Source of the DNA: Halarcobacter anaerophilus
GTDB taxonomy: Bacteria; Campylobacterota; Campylobacteria; Campylobacterales; Arcobacteraceae
DNA length: 64,000 bases
NCBI RefSeq assembly: GCF_006459125.1
Contig: NZ_CP041070.1
Coordinates: 2,952,923-3,016,922, forward strand
Reading direction: 5' to 3'
The notes beneath the pieces are model-generated. The model was not told the origin of the DNA and searched no databases. It was given only the letters and a program-made list of their open reading frames with translations. The position numbers were made by a program, and so were the translations under genes. Positions 34,816 to 44,772 of the stretch are shown piece by piece; positions within the stretch are counted from its first letter, which is position 1, and each line of letters begins with the position of its first letter.

Positions 34816-36630
34816 TTAAGCAAATTTTGCCTTCTTAGCAGCTCTCTTTCTTGCAGTAGGGTCAAGCTCTCTTTTTCTTATCCTAATGGTCTTTGGCGTT
34901 ACCTCGACCAACTCATCTTCCTCAATCCACTCTAAAGCGTTTTCCAGGGACATCACTCTTGGCGGAACCAGCTTAATTGCATCATCAGAACCCGAGGCTC
35001 TAACGTTTGTAAGCTGTTTTCCCTTAATCGGGTTAACATCAAGATCGTTTGACTTTGCGTGTTCACCGATTACCATTCCACCGTAAACCTTGTCTTGAGG
35101 TTTAATATACATAATACCTCTATCTTGAAGGTTAAAAATCGAATATCCAAGTGCTTCTCCGTTTTCCATAGATACTAAAGCACCGTTTTTTCTACTTTCA
35201 ACTGTTCCAGAATATGGTCTAAACTCTAAAAATGAGTGATTCATAATCCCTTCACCTTTAGTATCTGTTAAGAACTCTGTTCTAATACCGATAAGTCCAC
35301 GTGCCGGAATTTCAAACTCTAATCTTGTAAATCCTGCTCCCATAGGAACCATATTTGTCATATTAGCTTTTCTTTTTCCCAGTTTTTCAATAATAGTTCC
35401 CGAATACTCGTCCGGAGTATCAATTACAAGATGTTCAAACGGTTCTAAAGTTACACCGTTTTCTTCTTTTGTAATAACTTCAGGTCTTCCTATACTAAAT
35501 TCAAAACCTTCTCTTCTCATATTTTCAGCTAAAATCGTAATTTGAAGTTCACCTCTTCCGTTAACTTTAAATTTACCCTCACCGATTTGCTCATAATTCA
35601 TAGCAATATTAGTGTTCATTTCAGCCGCAAGTCTTTCATCAATTTTATTTGAAGTTACGTATTTACCCTCTGTTCCGGCTAAAGGTGAATCATTTACCGC
35701 AAAAGTAACAGAAAGAGTAGGTTCTTCAATGTGCATTGGATCAAGAGGCATTGGATTTACAGGATCGCATAAAGAGTCTCCGACATCAATTGTCTCAAAT
35801 CCCGCAACCGCAACAATATCACCGGCACAGGCCTCTTTTACTTCAATTCTGTCAAGACCTTTAAATCCTATAAGTTTTGTAACTCTACCTTTAGTTTGTT
35901 CTCCGTTTGCTTTGCAAAGCATTACGGTTTCACCTTGAGAGATTTTTCCATTAAAAATTCTTGCAATACCGATTTTCCCAATGAAATTATCATAATCAAG
36001 AGTAAATACTTGAAGTTGCAGACCAACTTCTTCACTTCCGTTTGGTTTTGGAACTTCTGTTAAAATTGTTTCAAAAAGAGGCTGTAAATCTTTTTTCTCA
36101 TCTTCTAGATTATGCATTGCATATCCGTCTCTTGCCGCTGCATAAATAACAGGAAATTCCAGTTGCTCTTCTGTTGCACCCATTTGATCAAAAAGGTCAA
36201 AAACTTCATCTACAACTCTATCAGGTTCTGCTGCCGGTTTATCAATTTTATTTACGACAACAATAGGTCTGTGTCCTAAAGATAGCGCTTTTTTAACAAC
36301 AAATTTTGTTTGAGGCATAACTCCCTCTTGTGCGTCAACAAGAAGAAGAACAGAATCAACCATTTTTAAAACCCTTTCAACCTCTCCACCAAAGTCAGCA
36401 TGGCCCGGAGTGTCGATAATGTTGATTCTAACTCCCTCATAATCAATTGCAGTGTTTTTTGAAAGAATAGTAATCCCTCTCTCTTTTTCAATATCATTAC
36501 TATCCATTACTCTTTCGTCAACTTGCGTATGAGCTGCAAAAGTCCCTGATTGCTTTAATAACTCATCAACCAATGTAGTTTTTCCGTGGTCAACGTGTGC
36601 TATTACTGCAATATTTCTAATATCTCTCAT
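34816..36630 (-). CDS. typA: Ribosome-associated GTPase TypA/BipA
   Basis: 604 residues, full length. G1 AHVDHGKTT, switch RGITI, G3 [14 protein letters not shown]4 NKID; EF-G-like domains II, III and V, and the BipA C-terminal domain with [22 protein letters not shown] and KAKFA end. It binds the 70S ribosome and supports growth under stress and 50S assembly. TATAAT lies at 36667-36672 on the - strand, 37 bases before the ATG. It is monocistronic, closed by a strong terminator. Confidence 0.96.
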   Translation of the reverse strand: MRDIRNIAVIAHVDHGKTTLVDELLKQSGTFAAHTQVDERVMDSNDIEKERGITILSKNTAIDYEGVRINIIDTPGHADFGGEVERVLKMVDSVLLLVDAQEGVMPQTKFVVKKALSLGHRPIVVVNKIDKPAAEPDRVVDEVFDLFDQMGATEEQLEFPVIYAAARDGYAMHNLEDEKKDLQPLFETILTEVPKPNGSEEVGLQLQVFTLDYDNFIGKIGIARIFNGKISQGETVMLCKANGEQTKGRVTKLIGFKGLDRIEVKEACAGDIVAVAGFETIDVGDSLCDPVNPMPLDPMHIEEPTLSVTFAVNDSPLAGTEGKYVTSNKIDERLAAEMNTNIAMNYEQIGEGKFKVNGRGELQITILAENMRREGFEFSIGRPEVITKEENGVTLEPFEHLVIDTPDEYSGTIIEKLGKRKANMTNMVPMGAGFTRLEFEIPARGLIGIRTEFLTDTKGEGIMNHSFLEFRPYSGTVESRKNGALVSMENGEALGYSIFNLQDRGIMYIKPQDKVYGGMVIGEHAKSNDLDVNPIKGKQLTNVRASGSDDAIKLVPPRVMSLENALEWIEEDELVEVTPKTIRIRKRELDPTARKRAAKKAKFA

Positions 36631-36666
36631 TTATACTCTTTATGATAATTTCTATTAATTGCGCGC

Positions 36667-36672
36667 ATTATA
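36667..36672 (-). promoter_or_regulatory. typA -10 element
   Basis: TATAAT on the - strand in GCTATAATGCGCGC context. The predicted transcript start is about 30 bases before the ATG. No clear -35 is visible. Confidence 0.55.
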
Positions 36673-36821
36673 GCTAAATTTTATAAAATTATGGTTTATA
36701 AAATTAATTTAATCTTTAAAAAACCTAAAAATAAGCTAAATATGAATTTTTTTTCATATTTCATTCATTATTAATTCATAAAAAACAGATAAATTTTCAA
36801 AAAATAAAAAAAAGGAATTTT

Positions 36822-37904
36822 TTGTTAAGTCTATCTTTGAAAGCTTTAAAAGCCAACAGATTAAAAACAATACTTATATTTATAAGCTTGATTTTCTCTA
36901 TTACTTCCATATTTTTGATTAGTTCTATTTCAAACGGAGTTATTTCAATGTATTCAAATATGTTAAAAAGTGACGGAGATATTATTATTACCCAAGCAAA
37001 GATTTCCGATACTTTTTTTTCAAACGTAGATGCGACATTGATAAAAAAGATAGAAAAGTTTAAAGAAGTAAAAAAAGTTTCAGCTTTGATTGTAGGCGCA
37101 AGTCCTGTTGAAAAACTTCCAATAGTTGCAGTCTACGGGGTTAGCCAAAATCGCTTTGAAAACTATAAAATAAAACAAGGGCTTTATCCAAAAAAAGGTG
37201 AGGTTTTAGTCGGAAACTCTATTTATGAATCTTTGAAAAACAAAAAAAATATTCAAATTGCGGATAAAAACTTCTTGGTTTCGGGAGTTTATAAAAGTGA
37301 CATAGGGTTTGAAAACGGAGGTGTTGTTTTAAATCTTAGCGATGCAAGTCTTATTTTTAACAAAAGTGCTTCAATGCTTATGGTAAACAGTTCTATAAGT
37401 GCAAATATAAAACAGCTTATAAAAAAAATAGAGAGTTTAAGCAAAGATATTGAGGCAAAATCGACTCAAAATTTTGTAGATAACTATAATCAGTTTAAAA
37501 TTATAAAAACCTCATCGAATCTTATCGGTTTTATCTCTTTTTGTATGGGACTTCTTGGAATTGTAAGTATTATGAGTATAACCGTAAACCAAAGAAAAAC
37601 AGAGTTTGGAATCAAAAGAGCTATAGGAGTATCTACAAAAAAAATAGTTGCCCAAATCGTATGCGAAAGTTCAATACTAGGCATTTTAAGTTTCATAACT
37701 TCTCTTTTTATTTCCTCTTTCACACTCTATTTTATAAAAAACTCTTCACTTTTTCACGGGTATGTAAACGGCGAAATAAGTTTTACTTTGGCTTTTTATC
37801 TTTTTATCTGCTCTTTGTCTATGGCAGTTTTAGGTTCAATAATTCCTGCAATAAATGCTTCAAAAATTGATCCGATTATTTTAATGCAAGGAGATAAAAT
37901 ATGA
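36822..37904 (+). CDS. FtsX/MacB-type ABC transporter permease
   Basis: 360 residues starting at TTG 36822, supported by AAGGA 5 bases upstream. One N-terminal helix (~17-38), a periplasmic domain (~40-235) and three C-terminal helices give the FtsX/MacB layout. VSIMSITVNQRKTEFGIKRAIGVSTKKI is the signature coupling region. Its stop overlaps the start of the ATPase gene (ATGA). MacB-type systems extrude peptides or lipids or act as mechanotransducers. No outer-membrane or membrane-fusion partner is adjacent, so the substrate is open. Confidence 0.88.
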   Translation: MLSLSLKALKANRLKTILIFISLIFSITSIFLISSISNGVISMYSNMLKSDGDIIITQAKISDTFFSNVDATLIKKIEKFKEVKKVSALIVGASPVEKLPIVAVYGVSQNRFENYKIKQGLYPKKGEVLVGNSIYESLKNKKNIQIADKNFLVSGVYKSDIGFENGGVVLNLSDASLIFNKSASMLMVNSSISANIKQLIKKIESLSKDIEAKSTQNFVDNYNQFKIIKTSSNLIGFISFCMGLLGIVSIMSITVNQRKTEFGIKRAIGVSTKKIVAQIVCESSILGILSFITSLFISSFTLYFIKNSSLFHGYVNGEISFTLAFYLFICSLSMAVLGSIIPAINASKIDPIILMQGDKI

Positions 37905-38527
37905 TAATCAAAGCTTTAAATATTTCTCACAACTATGATAAAGACACAGCTTTGGATAATGTCTGTTTAGAGATAGAAAAAGGTGATTTTATCTGCTTAA
38001 TAGGAGAAAGCGGCAGCGGAAAAACAACTCTGTTGTCTATTTTATCAACTCTTTTAAAACCAAAAAAAGGAAATCTTTTTTTTGAAGATTTAGAGTATAA
38101 AAATATAAAAAACATAGATGAATTCAGACAAAAAAATATAGGTTTTATCTTTCAATTTCATTATCTAATAAATTATCTAAATCTTTTTGAAAACGTAAAA
38201 CTTGCAAATCAAAAAGCCCAAGACAAAGATATTTTAAAAATATTTTCACTTCTTGATATAGAAAACTTAAAAGACAAATTTCCAACTGAAATCTCAGGAG
38301 GGCAAAGACAAAGAGCCGCTATTGCAAGAGCTTTGATAAACAAACCTAAAGTTTTATTTGCAGATGAACCCACTGGAAATTTGGACTCTAAAAATGCAAA
38401 AACAGTATTTGAACTTTTTAAAAAACTTTCAAATGAAGGAATGACGATTATCGTCGCAACACATAATAAAGAATTGGCACAAACAGCTAATAAAATTTAC
38501 GAGGTAAAAGATGGAAAAATCAAATAG
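37901..38527 (+). CDS. ABC transporter ATP-binding protein (LolD/MacB type)
   Basis: 208 residues. Walker A GESGSGKTT, Q-loop FIFQFHYL, signature ISGGQRQRAAIARAL, Walker B VLFADEPTGNLDS, and H-loop VATHNKE. The TGNLDS D-loop is typical of the LolD/MacB/FtsE branch. It pairs with the permease whose stop codon it overlaps, and overlaps the following heme-copper-oxidase-like gene by 17 bases, so it is part of a long operon to 45430. Confidence 0.93.
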   Translation: MIIKALNISHNYDKDTALDNVCLEIEKGDFICLIGESGSGKTTLLSILSTLLKPKKGNLFFEDLEYKNIKNIDEFRQKNIGFIFQFHYLINYLNLFENVKLANQKAQDKDILKIFSLLDIENLKDKFPTEISGGQRQRAAIARALINKPKVLFADEPTGNLDSKNAKTVFELFKKLSNEGMTIIVATHNKELAQTANKIYEVKDGKIK

Positions 38528-40085
38528 TTTTGAACTTTTTATAAACAAACATTTTAAAATATCACTAATATTCCTTTTTCTAGGAATGGTATTCGGGATA
38601 ATATATTCAACTAATCTTTTGGGATTTTATATAGATTCACAAACTCTAAATCCTGCTGATATGAGATCTCTTCATATTAGTTTGATGCTTTACGGATTTG
38701 TTCCTTTAATGCTTTCTTATCTTCCTTTTTTATTAATAAATAAAGAGGGTGTAAAAAGCAGTTCGGGATTATACTATTTAAACTTGTATACTGTTTTTTG
38801 GTATATCTTTTTGGTTTTTATGATAAGTTCACTTCTTTTTGGAAACACTAGAGGTTTAGCTTTTTACGATTTTCCTTATGAACTTAATTTTATTCTGGCT
38901 ATTTCCAGTCTTTTTTATATTATTGCTTTGATTAAATATATAAAGGCTTATGAAAAAATTCCTTTATGGATAAAAGTTTGTCTTAGAGTAACTATTATTG
39001 CTCCTTTTGCTCTTTTGATTTTGATGAATCCTGTTATAGGACAAGTTGAAAGCACTATTTCAGGACCTCACGGAGATAATACTTTAGGAATGAGTCTGGC
39101 TTTGATTCCTATTTATTATCTGATAATCAAACTATTAAACAATACTCCTTTTAAAGCTAGATGGAATATTTTATGGATTATTCCTACTTTGTTTTATGCA
39201 ACTTCTGTTTTATATAGAAGTTTTATAGGACATTTGACTTATGAATTAGAGTGGTTCTTACAATGGCTTACTTTTCTTTATATTCCTCTTTTATATAGAT
39301 GGTACAAAGATTCTAATATAACAAAAGAATCAAAAAGAGCTCTTCTTATCTCAATCTTAGCTTTTTTATTTGTTGATATCGAAGGAAATATTCTGTTTAT
39401 TCCGGAGTTTAGATGGATTTTTCACAGAAATGATTTAATAATTGCACATGCTCACGTAGCAATGGGTATAGGTGTATTTTTTATGGTAATTGCTATGTTC
39501 ACCCAATATATAAAAGAGCTTAAAAAAACCATTTTTTATAGCTTTTATTTAAGCGGTTTACTTGGAATATTTACTGTTTTAAGTATTTCAGGATTTATTC
39601 AAGCAGAAGTGTTTAAAGGGGATATCTACTATTTATGGATGTTTAGAACTTTTTTTGGAGTAGTAACTCTATTGTCATTATACAGTTTTATAAGTTTTAA
39701 ACTTAATTTTACGGCTCTTCAAAAATATAATCTTTTTGGAGTTTTAGCAGACGGTTTGGGAGGTATTTTCTTAATACTTTTTGCAAGTTTTCTTTATCCT
39801 CTTTTGGGATTTGGTTTTAAAGGAAGTTATGAATATATAGTTTTTGCTTTTGTTAGCATAACGGGGGTAATTCACTTCTTTGCTCTTACAAACAAAGAGT
39901 ATGAAAAAATCTTAACAAAACTTACAGTTATTACAAGAGTATTTATAAGTTCAATATTTTTTGCTCTGTATTACAACCACACTTTAGGGTTTGAAGCCTT
40001 ATTGATATCGTTGTTTGATATCATCTTTGCTTCTGCTTACCTTATATTTTTTTATAAAAAGGATATTTTATGTTCTCAAAAATAG
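38511..40085 (+). CDS. Divergent heme-copper-oxidase-like subunit I
   Basis: 524 residues, about 12-14 hydrophobic helices. Histidines fall where heme-copper oxidases place them. H55 (LHISLMLYGF) fits the helix II low-spin heme ligand; H187 (GPHGDNTLGMS) the helix VI CuB ligand; H313 and H315 (AHAHVAMGIG) the helix X HxH pair. At helix VII only one His is seen (H241, GHLTYE) instead of the usual HH. It may therefore bind two hemes with an altered copper site, as in NorB-like relatives. GAGGT precedes its ATG. No obvious subunit II is adjacent; the next gene encodes another membrane protein. Confidence 0.6.
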   Translation: MEKSNSFELFINKHFKISLIFLFLGMVFGIIYSTNLLGFYIDSQTLNPADMRSLHISLMLYGFVPLMLSYLPFLLINKEGVKSSSGLYYLNLYTVFWYIFLVFMISSLLFGNTRGLAFYDFPYELNFILAISSLFYIIALIKYIKAYEKIPLWIKVCLRVTIIAPFALLILMNPVIGQVESTISGPHGDNTLGMSLALIPIYYLIIKLLNNTPFKARWNILWIIPTLFYATSVLYRSFIGHLTYELEWFLQWLTFLYIPLLYRWYKDSNITKESKRALLISILAFLFVDIEGNILFIPEFRWIFHRNDLIIAHAHVAMGIGVFFMVIAMFTQYIKELKKTIFYSFYLSGLLGIFTVLSISGFIQAEVFKGDIYYLWMFRTFFGVVTLLSLYSFISFKLNFTALQKYNLFGVLADGLGGIFLILFASFLYPLLGFGFKGSYEYIVFAFVSITGVIHFFALTNKEYEKILTKLTVITRVFISSIFFALYYNHTLGFEALLISLFDIIFASAYLIFFYKKDILCSQK

Positions 40086-41050
40086 CACTTATATTTTTTA
40101 TAGCTTTTGAGCTTTGTTACTATCTTTTGATTGCACAAACAGGAATTGTGGAATATTTTGCATCAGATGTTTATCAAATTGCGCCTTTACCTGTCGGAGG
40201 AATTATAGGTTCTCTTTTAAGTTATAAACTTTCGATAAAAACTCAAAGCAAAATAAAACTTTTTTTAATAGTTCAATTAATTTTGACTTTTTTCTATCCC
40301 GATTATTGGGCAATTATGCTTTTTATTTTAGGAATAAGCGTCGGTGCTTTAGCTCCACTTCTTATAAATGAACTGAAAAAAGCCTCAATGTTTGAATTAG
40401 GGCTTGCTCTTAGTCTCTCTTACAGCGTAGGAACTTTTCTTTTTAATTATGAACCCGCAAACAGAGAGTATATTGCAATATTTTTTACTCTTATAGTATT
40501 TGTTTCATCATATTTTTTACCTTTAGAAGAGCAAAAAAGAGAGAGTGATTCTTTCCCTTCATATCCTCTTTTGATAATGGTTTTATGGATTTTTCTAGAT
40601 TCGGCACTTTTTGAAACCTTATCAAGAGATACGGATATTTCAATATGGAGAAACGGCTTTACTTTTGAAATAATTGTCTTTCATATTATAGGTGTAATTG
40701 CCGCTCTTAAACTAAATATTCAAAGAATGGAAAACGAACTTTTCATAATTATACTATTCGCTTTTAGTTATCTGTTCTATTTTTTACAAGAGCCTCTTTT
40801 ATTATCGATAGTTTATCCTTTCGTAATTTCATATTACAACGTAAATATTTTAAGATCTTTAATAAAAAAACCACTTAAAAAAATATCACTTTATATGATA
40901 TTCATAGGTTGGATAGCTTCAGGGGCAGGACTTTTCGTTGCTTTGGAAAACCTGACGCTTTTTGTTCCAATCTCATTTTTAATTGTATTAATCCCGATTT
41001 TTAATTCGCAGAAAAAAATTCAAACAAAGGAGAAAAAATGTATAAATTAG
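40070..41050 (+). CDS. Multi-pass membrane protein of unknown function
   Basis: 326 residues, about 10 hydrophobic helices, arranged somewhat like a compact MFS half-transporter (LPVGGIIGSLLSY; GISVGALAPLLINELKK). I cannot assign a family. It overlaps the heme-copper-oxidase-like gene by 16 bases and YceI by 13, so it is translationally coupled and may be a partner of the former. It has no heme-binding histidine pattern and no Cys pairs. Confidence 0.65.
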   Translation: MFSKIALIFFIAFELCYYLLIAQTGIVEYFASDVYQIAPLPVGGIIGSLLSYKLSIKTQSKIKLFLIVQLILTFFYPDYWAIMLFILGISVGALAPLLINELKKASMFELGLALSLSYSVGTFLFNYEPANREYIAIFFTLIVFVSSYFLPLEEQKRESDSFPSYPLLIMVLWIFLDSALFETLSRDTDISIWRNGFTFEIIVFHIIGVIAALKLNIQRMENELFIIILFAFSYLFYFLQEPLLLSIVYPFVISYYNVNILRSLIKKPLKKISLYMIFIGWIASGAGLFVALENLTLFVPISFLIVLIPIFNSQKKIQTKEKKCIN

Positions 41051-41565
41051 TTTTAGTATTGTTATTTGCAGTTTTTGCAAATGCAGCAAGTTTAGATTTA
41101 GTAGAGGGCAAAATCCAAGCCCACACTGAAATTTTCGGAGATAGCGAGATAAATCCCCAAACTCGAAAAATAGAGACCATATTGAAAAAAGACAGCTCTA
41201 TTGAGTCTATTTCAGGGAAATTTGAAATTAATGCCATATCTTTGGTAAGTGATAATGAAGATAGAGATCAACATATGTATGAAGTTTTAAATGTGGCAAA
41301 ATCACCTAAAATTTCATTTGTTATTTCAAGAATAACAAAAGTCGACGACAAATATAAAATTGACGGTCTTCTAACAATGAATAAAATAAATAAAAAAATT
41401 TCATCTTTGGCTTCAATAACACAAAATGCCCAAGATTTGACAATGAACGGTGATTTTTCAATTAAACTTACCGATTTCGGTTTAGAACCGCCTTCAATGT
41501 TTTTTATAACAGTAAGAGATCAAATTGATATTAAATACAGTTTTGATTTAAAAGAAGAGTTATGA
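41038..41565 (+). CDS. YceI-family periplasmic lipid-binding protein
   Basis: 175 residues. Signal peptide MYKLVLVLLFAVFANA. The YceI lipocalin-like barrel follows (~18-170), with SISGKFEINAISLVSDNEDRD, MYEVLNVAKSPKISFV and GLLTMNKINKKI. YceI proteins bind isoprenoid-type lipids and often occur beside cytochrome b561 genes; a b561 gene ends this same operon. AAAGGAG lies 6 bases before the ATG. Confidence 0.88.
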   Translation: MYKLVLVLLFAVFANAASLDLVEGKIQAHTEIFGDSEINPQTRKIETILKKDSSIESISGKFEINAISLVSDNEDRDQHMYEVLNVAKSPKISFVISRITKVDDKYKIDGLLTMNKINKKISSLASITQNAQDLTMNGDFSIKLTDFGLEPPSMFFITVRDQIDIKYSFDLKEEL

Positions 41566-42017
41566 TGAAAAAGATTATACTTATATCTCTTCTTACTGTC
41601 GCTTCTCTTTTTTCAAGCAGCTTTAAAGTAGGAGACAATATAGGAGTATTCTCTCTTCCTAATCAATTTGATAAAAAAAGAAGTGTTGATCCGTCTGTAC
41701 AGACAATTATTGTCTCTTTTGAAAAAGATACGGGAGCAAATGTAAATAATTTTTTAGATTCAAAAAATGTAGATTTTCTGCAAAAACACCATGCTGTCTT
41801 TATTGCGGATATTTCAGGAATGCCTTCAATAATTACAAAACTTTTTGCTCTGCCTAAAATGAGAGATTATAAACACTCTATACTTTTAATTTATAATGAA
41901 AATGATGAAAGATTTATAAAAGAAGAGGGAAAATCGACTCTATACAGATTACAAAACGGTGTAATAAAATCAATTTCGTTTATTACAAAAGATGATTTAG
42001 AAGAGGTTTTCAAATAA
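41562..42017 (+). CDS. Periplasmic thioredoxin-fold-like protein without Cys pair
   Basis: 151 residues. Signal peptide MMKKIILISLLTVASLFSSS. It then has KVGDNIGVFSLPNQFDKK, VSFEKDTGANVNNFL, VFIADISGMPSIITKLFALPKM, in the order of a thioredoxin-like fold with a cis-Pro-type LP, but there is no CxxC or any Cys. It is a paralogue of the protein at 59782-60216. The resemblance to YtfJ-like proteins is by pattern only. It overlaps yceI by 4 bases; ATG 41562 or 41565 could start it. Confidence 0.65.
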   Translation: MMKKIILISLLTVASLFSSSFKVGDNIGVFSLPNQFDKKRSVDPSVQTIIVSFEKDTGANVNNFLDSKNVDFLQKHHAVFIADISGMPSIITKLFALPKMRDYKHSILLIYNENDERFIKEEGKSTLYRLQNGVIKSISFITKDDLEEVFK

Positions 42018-42019
42018 AA

Positions 42020-42745
42020 ATGAAGCTTCCGAAAATAGATGAAGTGATTATTAAAACTTTAAAGATAAAGGATTTAAAAATCCTTCATCTAAGTGATTTA
42101 CATATAAATAAAAAAACCTCATCTCTTGTTATTAAAGAGCTTGTATCTAAATGCAACCGTACCCAATGTGATTTTATAGTAATCACGGGAGATATAATTG
42201 ATTGTAAAGTTAAATTTATAAAAGAGAAATTGCAGCTTTTAAATGATTTAAAGCAAAAAACCTATTATATAAGCGGGAATCATGATCTTTTTTATGGATT
42301 TAAAGAGTTAAAAGAGGTTTTGACAAACCTTATCTGCCTTGATAACAGTTATGAGATATTGAAAATAAAAAATCAAAATATTGCAATCGCAGGATTAAGT
42401 GACAGATTCTCAAAATTTTTTAAAATAAAAAGAGAAGAGAAAAAAGTCGTAGAGTTTTTAAAAAGCTGTGAAAACTCTATTTTACTGGCACATCAGCCAA
42501 AAGATTATACTTTTGCCCTTAGATGCAATGCCAAACTCTTTTTATGCGGACATACGCACGGAGGACAAATTTTTCCGTTTCATTATGTGGTAAAACTCTT
42601 TCAACCCTTTTTAAATGGTATAATTTATAAAAATCAAACCGCAATTTACGTAAACAGAGGTTTAGGTTGTTGGGGCGTAGATTTTAGGTATAAAGCAGAT
42701 AGTGAGATTAGTTTGTTAAAATTAATTCCAAAAGAGGTAAAATAA
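42020..42745 (+). CDS. Soluble metallophosphoesterase
   Basis: 241 residues. Calcineurin-like motifs LHLSDLHIN, VITGDIID, ISGNHDLFYG, LAHQPKD and LCGHTHGGQIFPFHY are all present. Compared with the paralogue at 20656-21765 it lacks the N-terminal membrane helices. The C-terminal block is shared (GGQIFPF-Y-VKLFQPF, IYVNRGLGCWG). The substrate is unknown. It sits 2 bases after the thioredoxin-fold-like gene and 4 before the response regulator gene. Confidence 0.85.
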   Translation: MKLPKIDEVIIKTLKIKDLKILHLSDLHINKKTSSLVIKELVSKCNRTQCDFIVITGDIIDCKVKFIKEKLQLLNDLKQKTYYISGNHDLFYGFKELKEVLTNLICLDNSYEILKIKNQNIAIAGLSDRFSKFFKIKREEKKVVEFLKSCENSILLAHQPKDYTFALRCNAKLFLCGHTHGGQIFPFHYVVKLFQPFLNGIIYKNQTAIYVNRGLGCWGVDFRYKADSEISLLKLIPKEVK

Positions 42746-42749
42746 TTTT

Positions 42750-43418
42750 ATGAAAATATTAATTATTGAAGATGATGAAAAAATTATTGATTTTTTAAAA
42801 AGAGGATTAGAAGAGGAATCTTACAGCGTGGACTTTTCTAAGAACGGTGAAGAGGGACTTTATCTTGCCAGCGTAAATGATTATGATCTTATTTTATTAG
42901 ATATTATGCTGCCTTTAATTGACGGAATTGAAGTATGTAAAAAATTAAGACAAGCAAATATAAACACTCCTATAATAATGCTTACGGCAAAAGACAGTGT
43001 AGAAGATACCATTAGAGGACTTGATATAGGAGCAAACGATTATTTGCCTAAACCTTTCTCTTTTTCCGAACTGCTTGCAAGAATAAGAGTTCAGCTAAGA
43101 ACAAACAACCACCAGCAGACAAAACTCAAAATTGCCGACTTGGAACTTGATCTGCTTTCAAAAAGCGCAAAACGAGCAGGTAATATTATAAATCTTACGG
43201 CTAAAGAGTTTGCTCTTTTAGAGTATTTAATCAAAAACAAAAACAGAGTTCTATCCGAAACCGTTTTAAGTTCAATGCTTAACAATATGGATGAAGTAAA
43301 TATCAGTAATGTGGTAAACGTGTATATTTACAGACTTAGAAATAAAATAGACAAACCTTATGATAAAAAATTAATTAAAACAGTCAGAGGAATGGGGTTT
43401 AGGATAAGCGATGAGTAA
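42750..43418 (+). CDS. OmpR-family response regulator
   Basis: 222 residues. Receiver domain with acidic pocket EDDEK, phospho-acceptor D51 in LILLDIMLPLIDG, T in MLTAKDS and K in LPKPFS. The C-terminal OmpR/PhoB winged helix (~125-220) has NLTAKEFALLEYLIKNKNRVLSE and VRGMGFRI. It overlaps the kinase gene by 8 bases. Layout resembles CusR/CopR-type regulators, but the stimulus is unknown. Confidence 0.93.
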   Translation: MKILIIEDDEKIIDFLKRGLEEESYSVDFSKNGEEGLYLASVNDYDLILLDIMLPLIDGIEVCKKLRQANINTPIIMLTAKDSVEDTIRGLDIGANDYLPKPFSFSELLARIRVQLRTNNHQQTKLKIADLELDLLSKSAKRAGNIINLTAKEFALLEYLIKNKNRVLSETVLSSMLNNMDEVNISNVVNVYIYRLRNKIDKPYDKKLIKTVRGMGFRISDE

Positions 43419-44772
43419 ACTAAGTATAAAAAGAAAACTTCTTGTATATAATATTTTAATTCAAACTTTTATTTTAATCATTTTATCCCTTTCCATATAC
43501 AAAACCCTTCATATTTCAACTTTAGATAAAATGGAAACCTCTTTAAAAGTCATTGTTTTGGATATTGTAGATGATCTTATTAAACATCAAGATGAATTTT
43601 TAAGCGTAGATTTTGATGAAGAGAAAGAGTATAAATTTAAACCTCTTTATATCAGATTGATTAACGATAAAGAGGAAATAGAAAAATCTACAAAATTTCC
43701 AAAAGATCTGCCCATATCTTTCCATGAAATCGAAAAAGATGCAATCCATTTTGAAAAATTTGAGAGCTTTATTGTAGGTGAAATAAAATTTTCTATGCTA
43801 AACAAAGATTTTGTACTTCAAGTTGCAACAGATTATAAAATCTTAAATGAAACTATGCAGAATCTTTTCTATATTTTAATCTTTATAATCCCTATTATTT
43901 TAATCTTTTCAATTTCGGGAGGATACTTTCTTGTTTATAAATCTTTTAAACCTGTAGAAGATATTTTAACGAATTTAAAAGAGATAAACTCTTCAACTCT
44001 TTCAAGAAGATTATCTCCTGCCCAAAGTTTAGATGAAATAGGTATGTTAACAAAAGAGATAAACTCTCTTCTTCAAAGACTTGAAATATCTTTTGAAAAA
44101 ATCAATCAGTTTAGTTCCGATGCTTCCCATGAATTAAAAACTCCTCTTACTATAATAAGAGGTGAAATCGAAATAGCCCTTAGAAAAGACAGAACTTCGC
44201 AAGAATATAAAAAGAGTCTTCAAAGTTGTTTGGATGAAGTTATGATTATACAGCAAACAATAGATGACCTACTGTTTTTGGCAAAAAATGAGGATTTGGC
44301 AAATAATTTAGAAGATGTATATATTGATGAAGTAACTTTTGAAGCGGTAAAAGAGTTAAAACCTTTTGCAAAAATAAGAGAGATTGAAATAAAAAGTCAA
44401 ATTGACGATGTTTTTCAAATAAAAGGTTTTAGCAAACTTCTGAAAATTGCCGTAAAAAATATACTTAAAAACGCAATTACTTATAGCTATAAAAACTCAT
44501 CGGTTTTAATAAAAAATTATATCGAAAACAAAAATTACATAATCAGTATAGAAGACAAAGGTATAGGTATCTCAAAAAAAGAGCAAAAAAAGATTTTTGA
44601 AAAATTCTATAGAACAGATAAAAGCAGGAACAAAGAATCAGGCGGTACGGGTCTTGGAATGGCAATCGTAGAAAAAATAATAAAACTTCACAATGCAAAA
44701 ATAGAACTTATAAGCGAAGAGAAAAAAGGTACCACCGTAAAATTTATTTTTAAAAGGAAGATAAATGAATAA
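43411..44772 (+). CDS. Sensor histidine kinase with periplasmic domain
   Basis: 453 residues. TM1 ~10-30, a periplasmic sensor of about 115 residues, TM2 ~148-172, HAMP, HisKA with the H-box SSDASHELKTPLTIIRGEIEIAL, and HATPase_c with KNAITYSYKNS (N box), DKGIGISKKEQKKIFEKFYRTD and GGTGLGMAIVEKI. It resembles heavy-metal/envelope sensors of the CusS type. It overlaps the upstream regulator and the downstream b561 gene, tying electron-transfer proteins to its own regulon by cotranscription. Confidence 0.93.
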   Translation: MSKLSIKRKLLVYNILIQTFILIILSLSIYKTLHISTLDKMETSLKVIVLDIVDDLIKHQDEFLSVDFDEEKEYKFKPLYIRLINDKEEIEKSTKFPKDLPISFHEIEKDAIHFEKFESFIVGEIKFSMLNKDFVLQVATDYKILNETMQNLFYILIFIIPIILIFSISGGYFLVYKSFKPVEDILTNLKEINSSTLSRRLSPAQSLDEIGMLTKEINSLLQRLEISFEKINQFSSDASHELKTPLTIIRGEIEIALRKDRTSQEYKKSLQSCLDEVMIIQQTIDDLLFLAKNEDLANNLEDVYIDEVTFEAVKELKPFAKIREIEIKSQIDDVFQIKGFSKLLKIAVKNILKNAITYSYKNSSVLIKNYIENKNYIISIEDKGIGISKKEQKKIFEKFYRTDKSRNKESGGTGLGMAIVEKIIKLHNAKIELISEEKKGTTVKFIFKRKINE

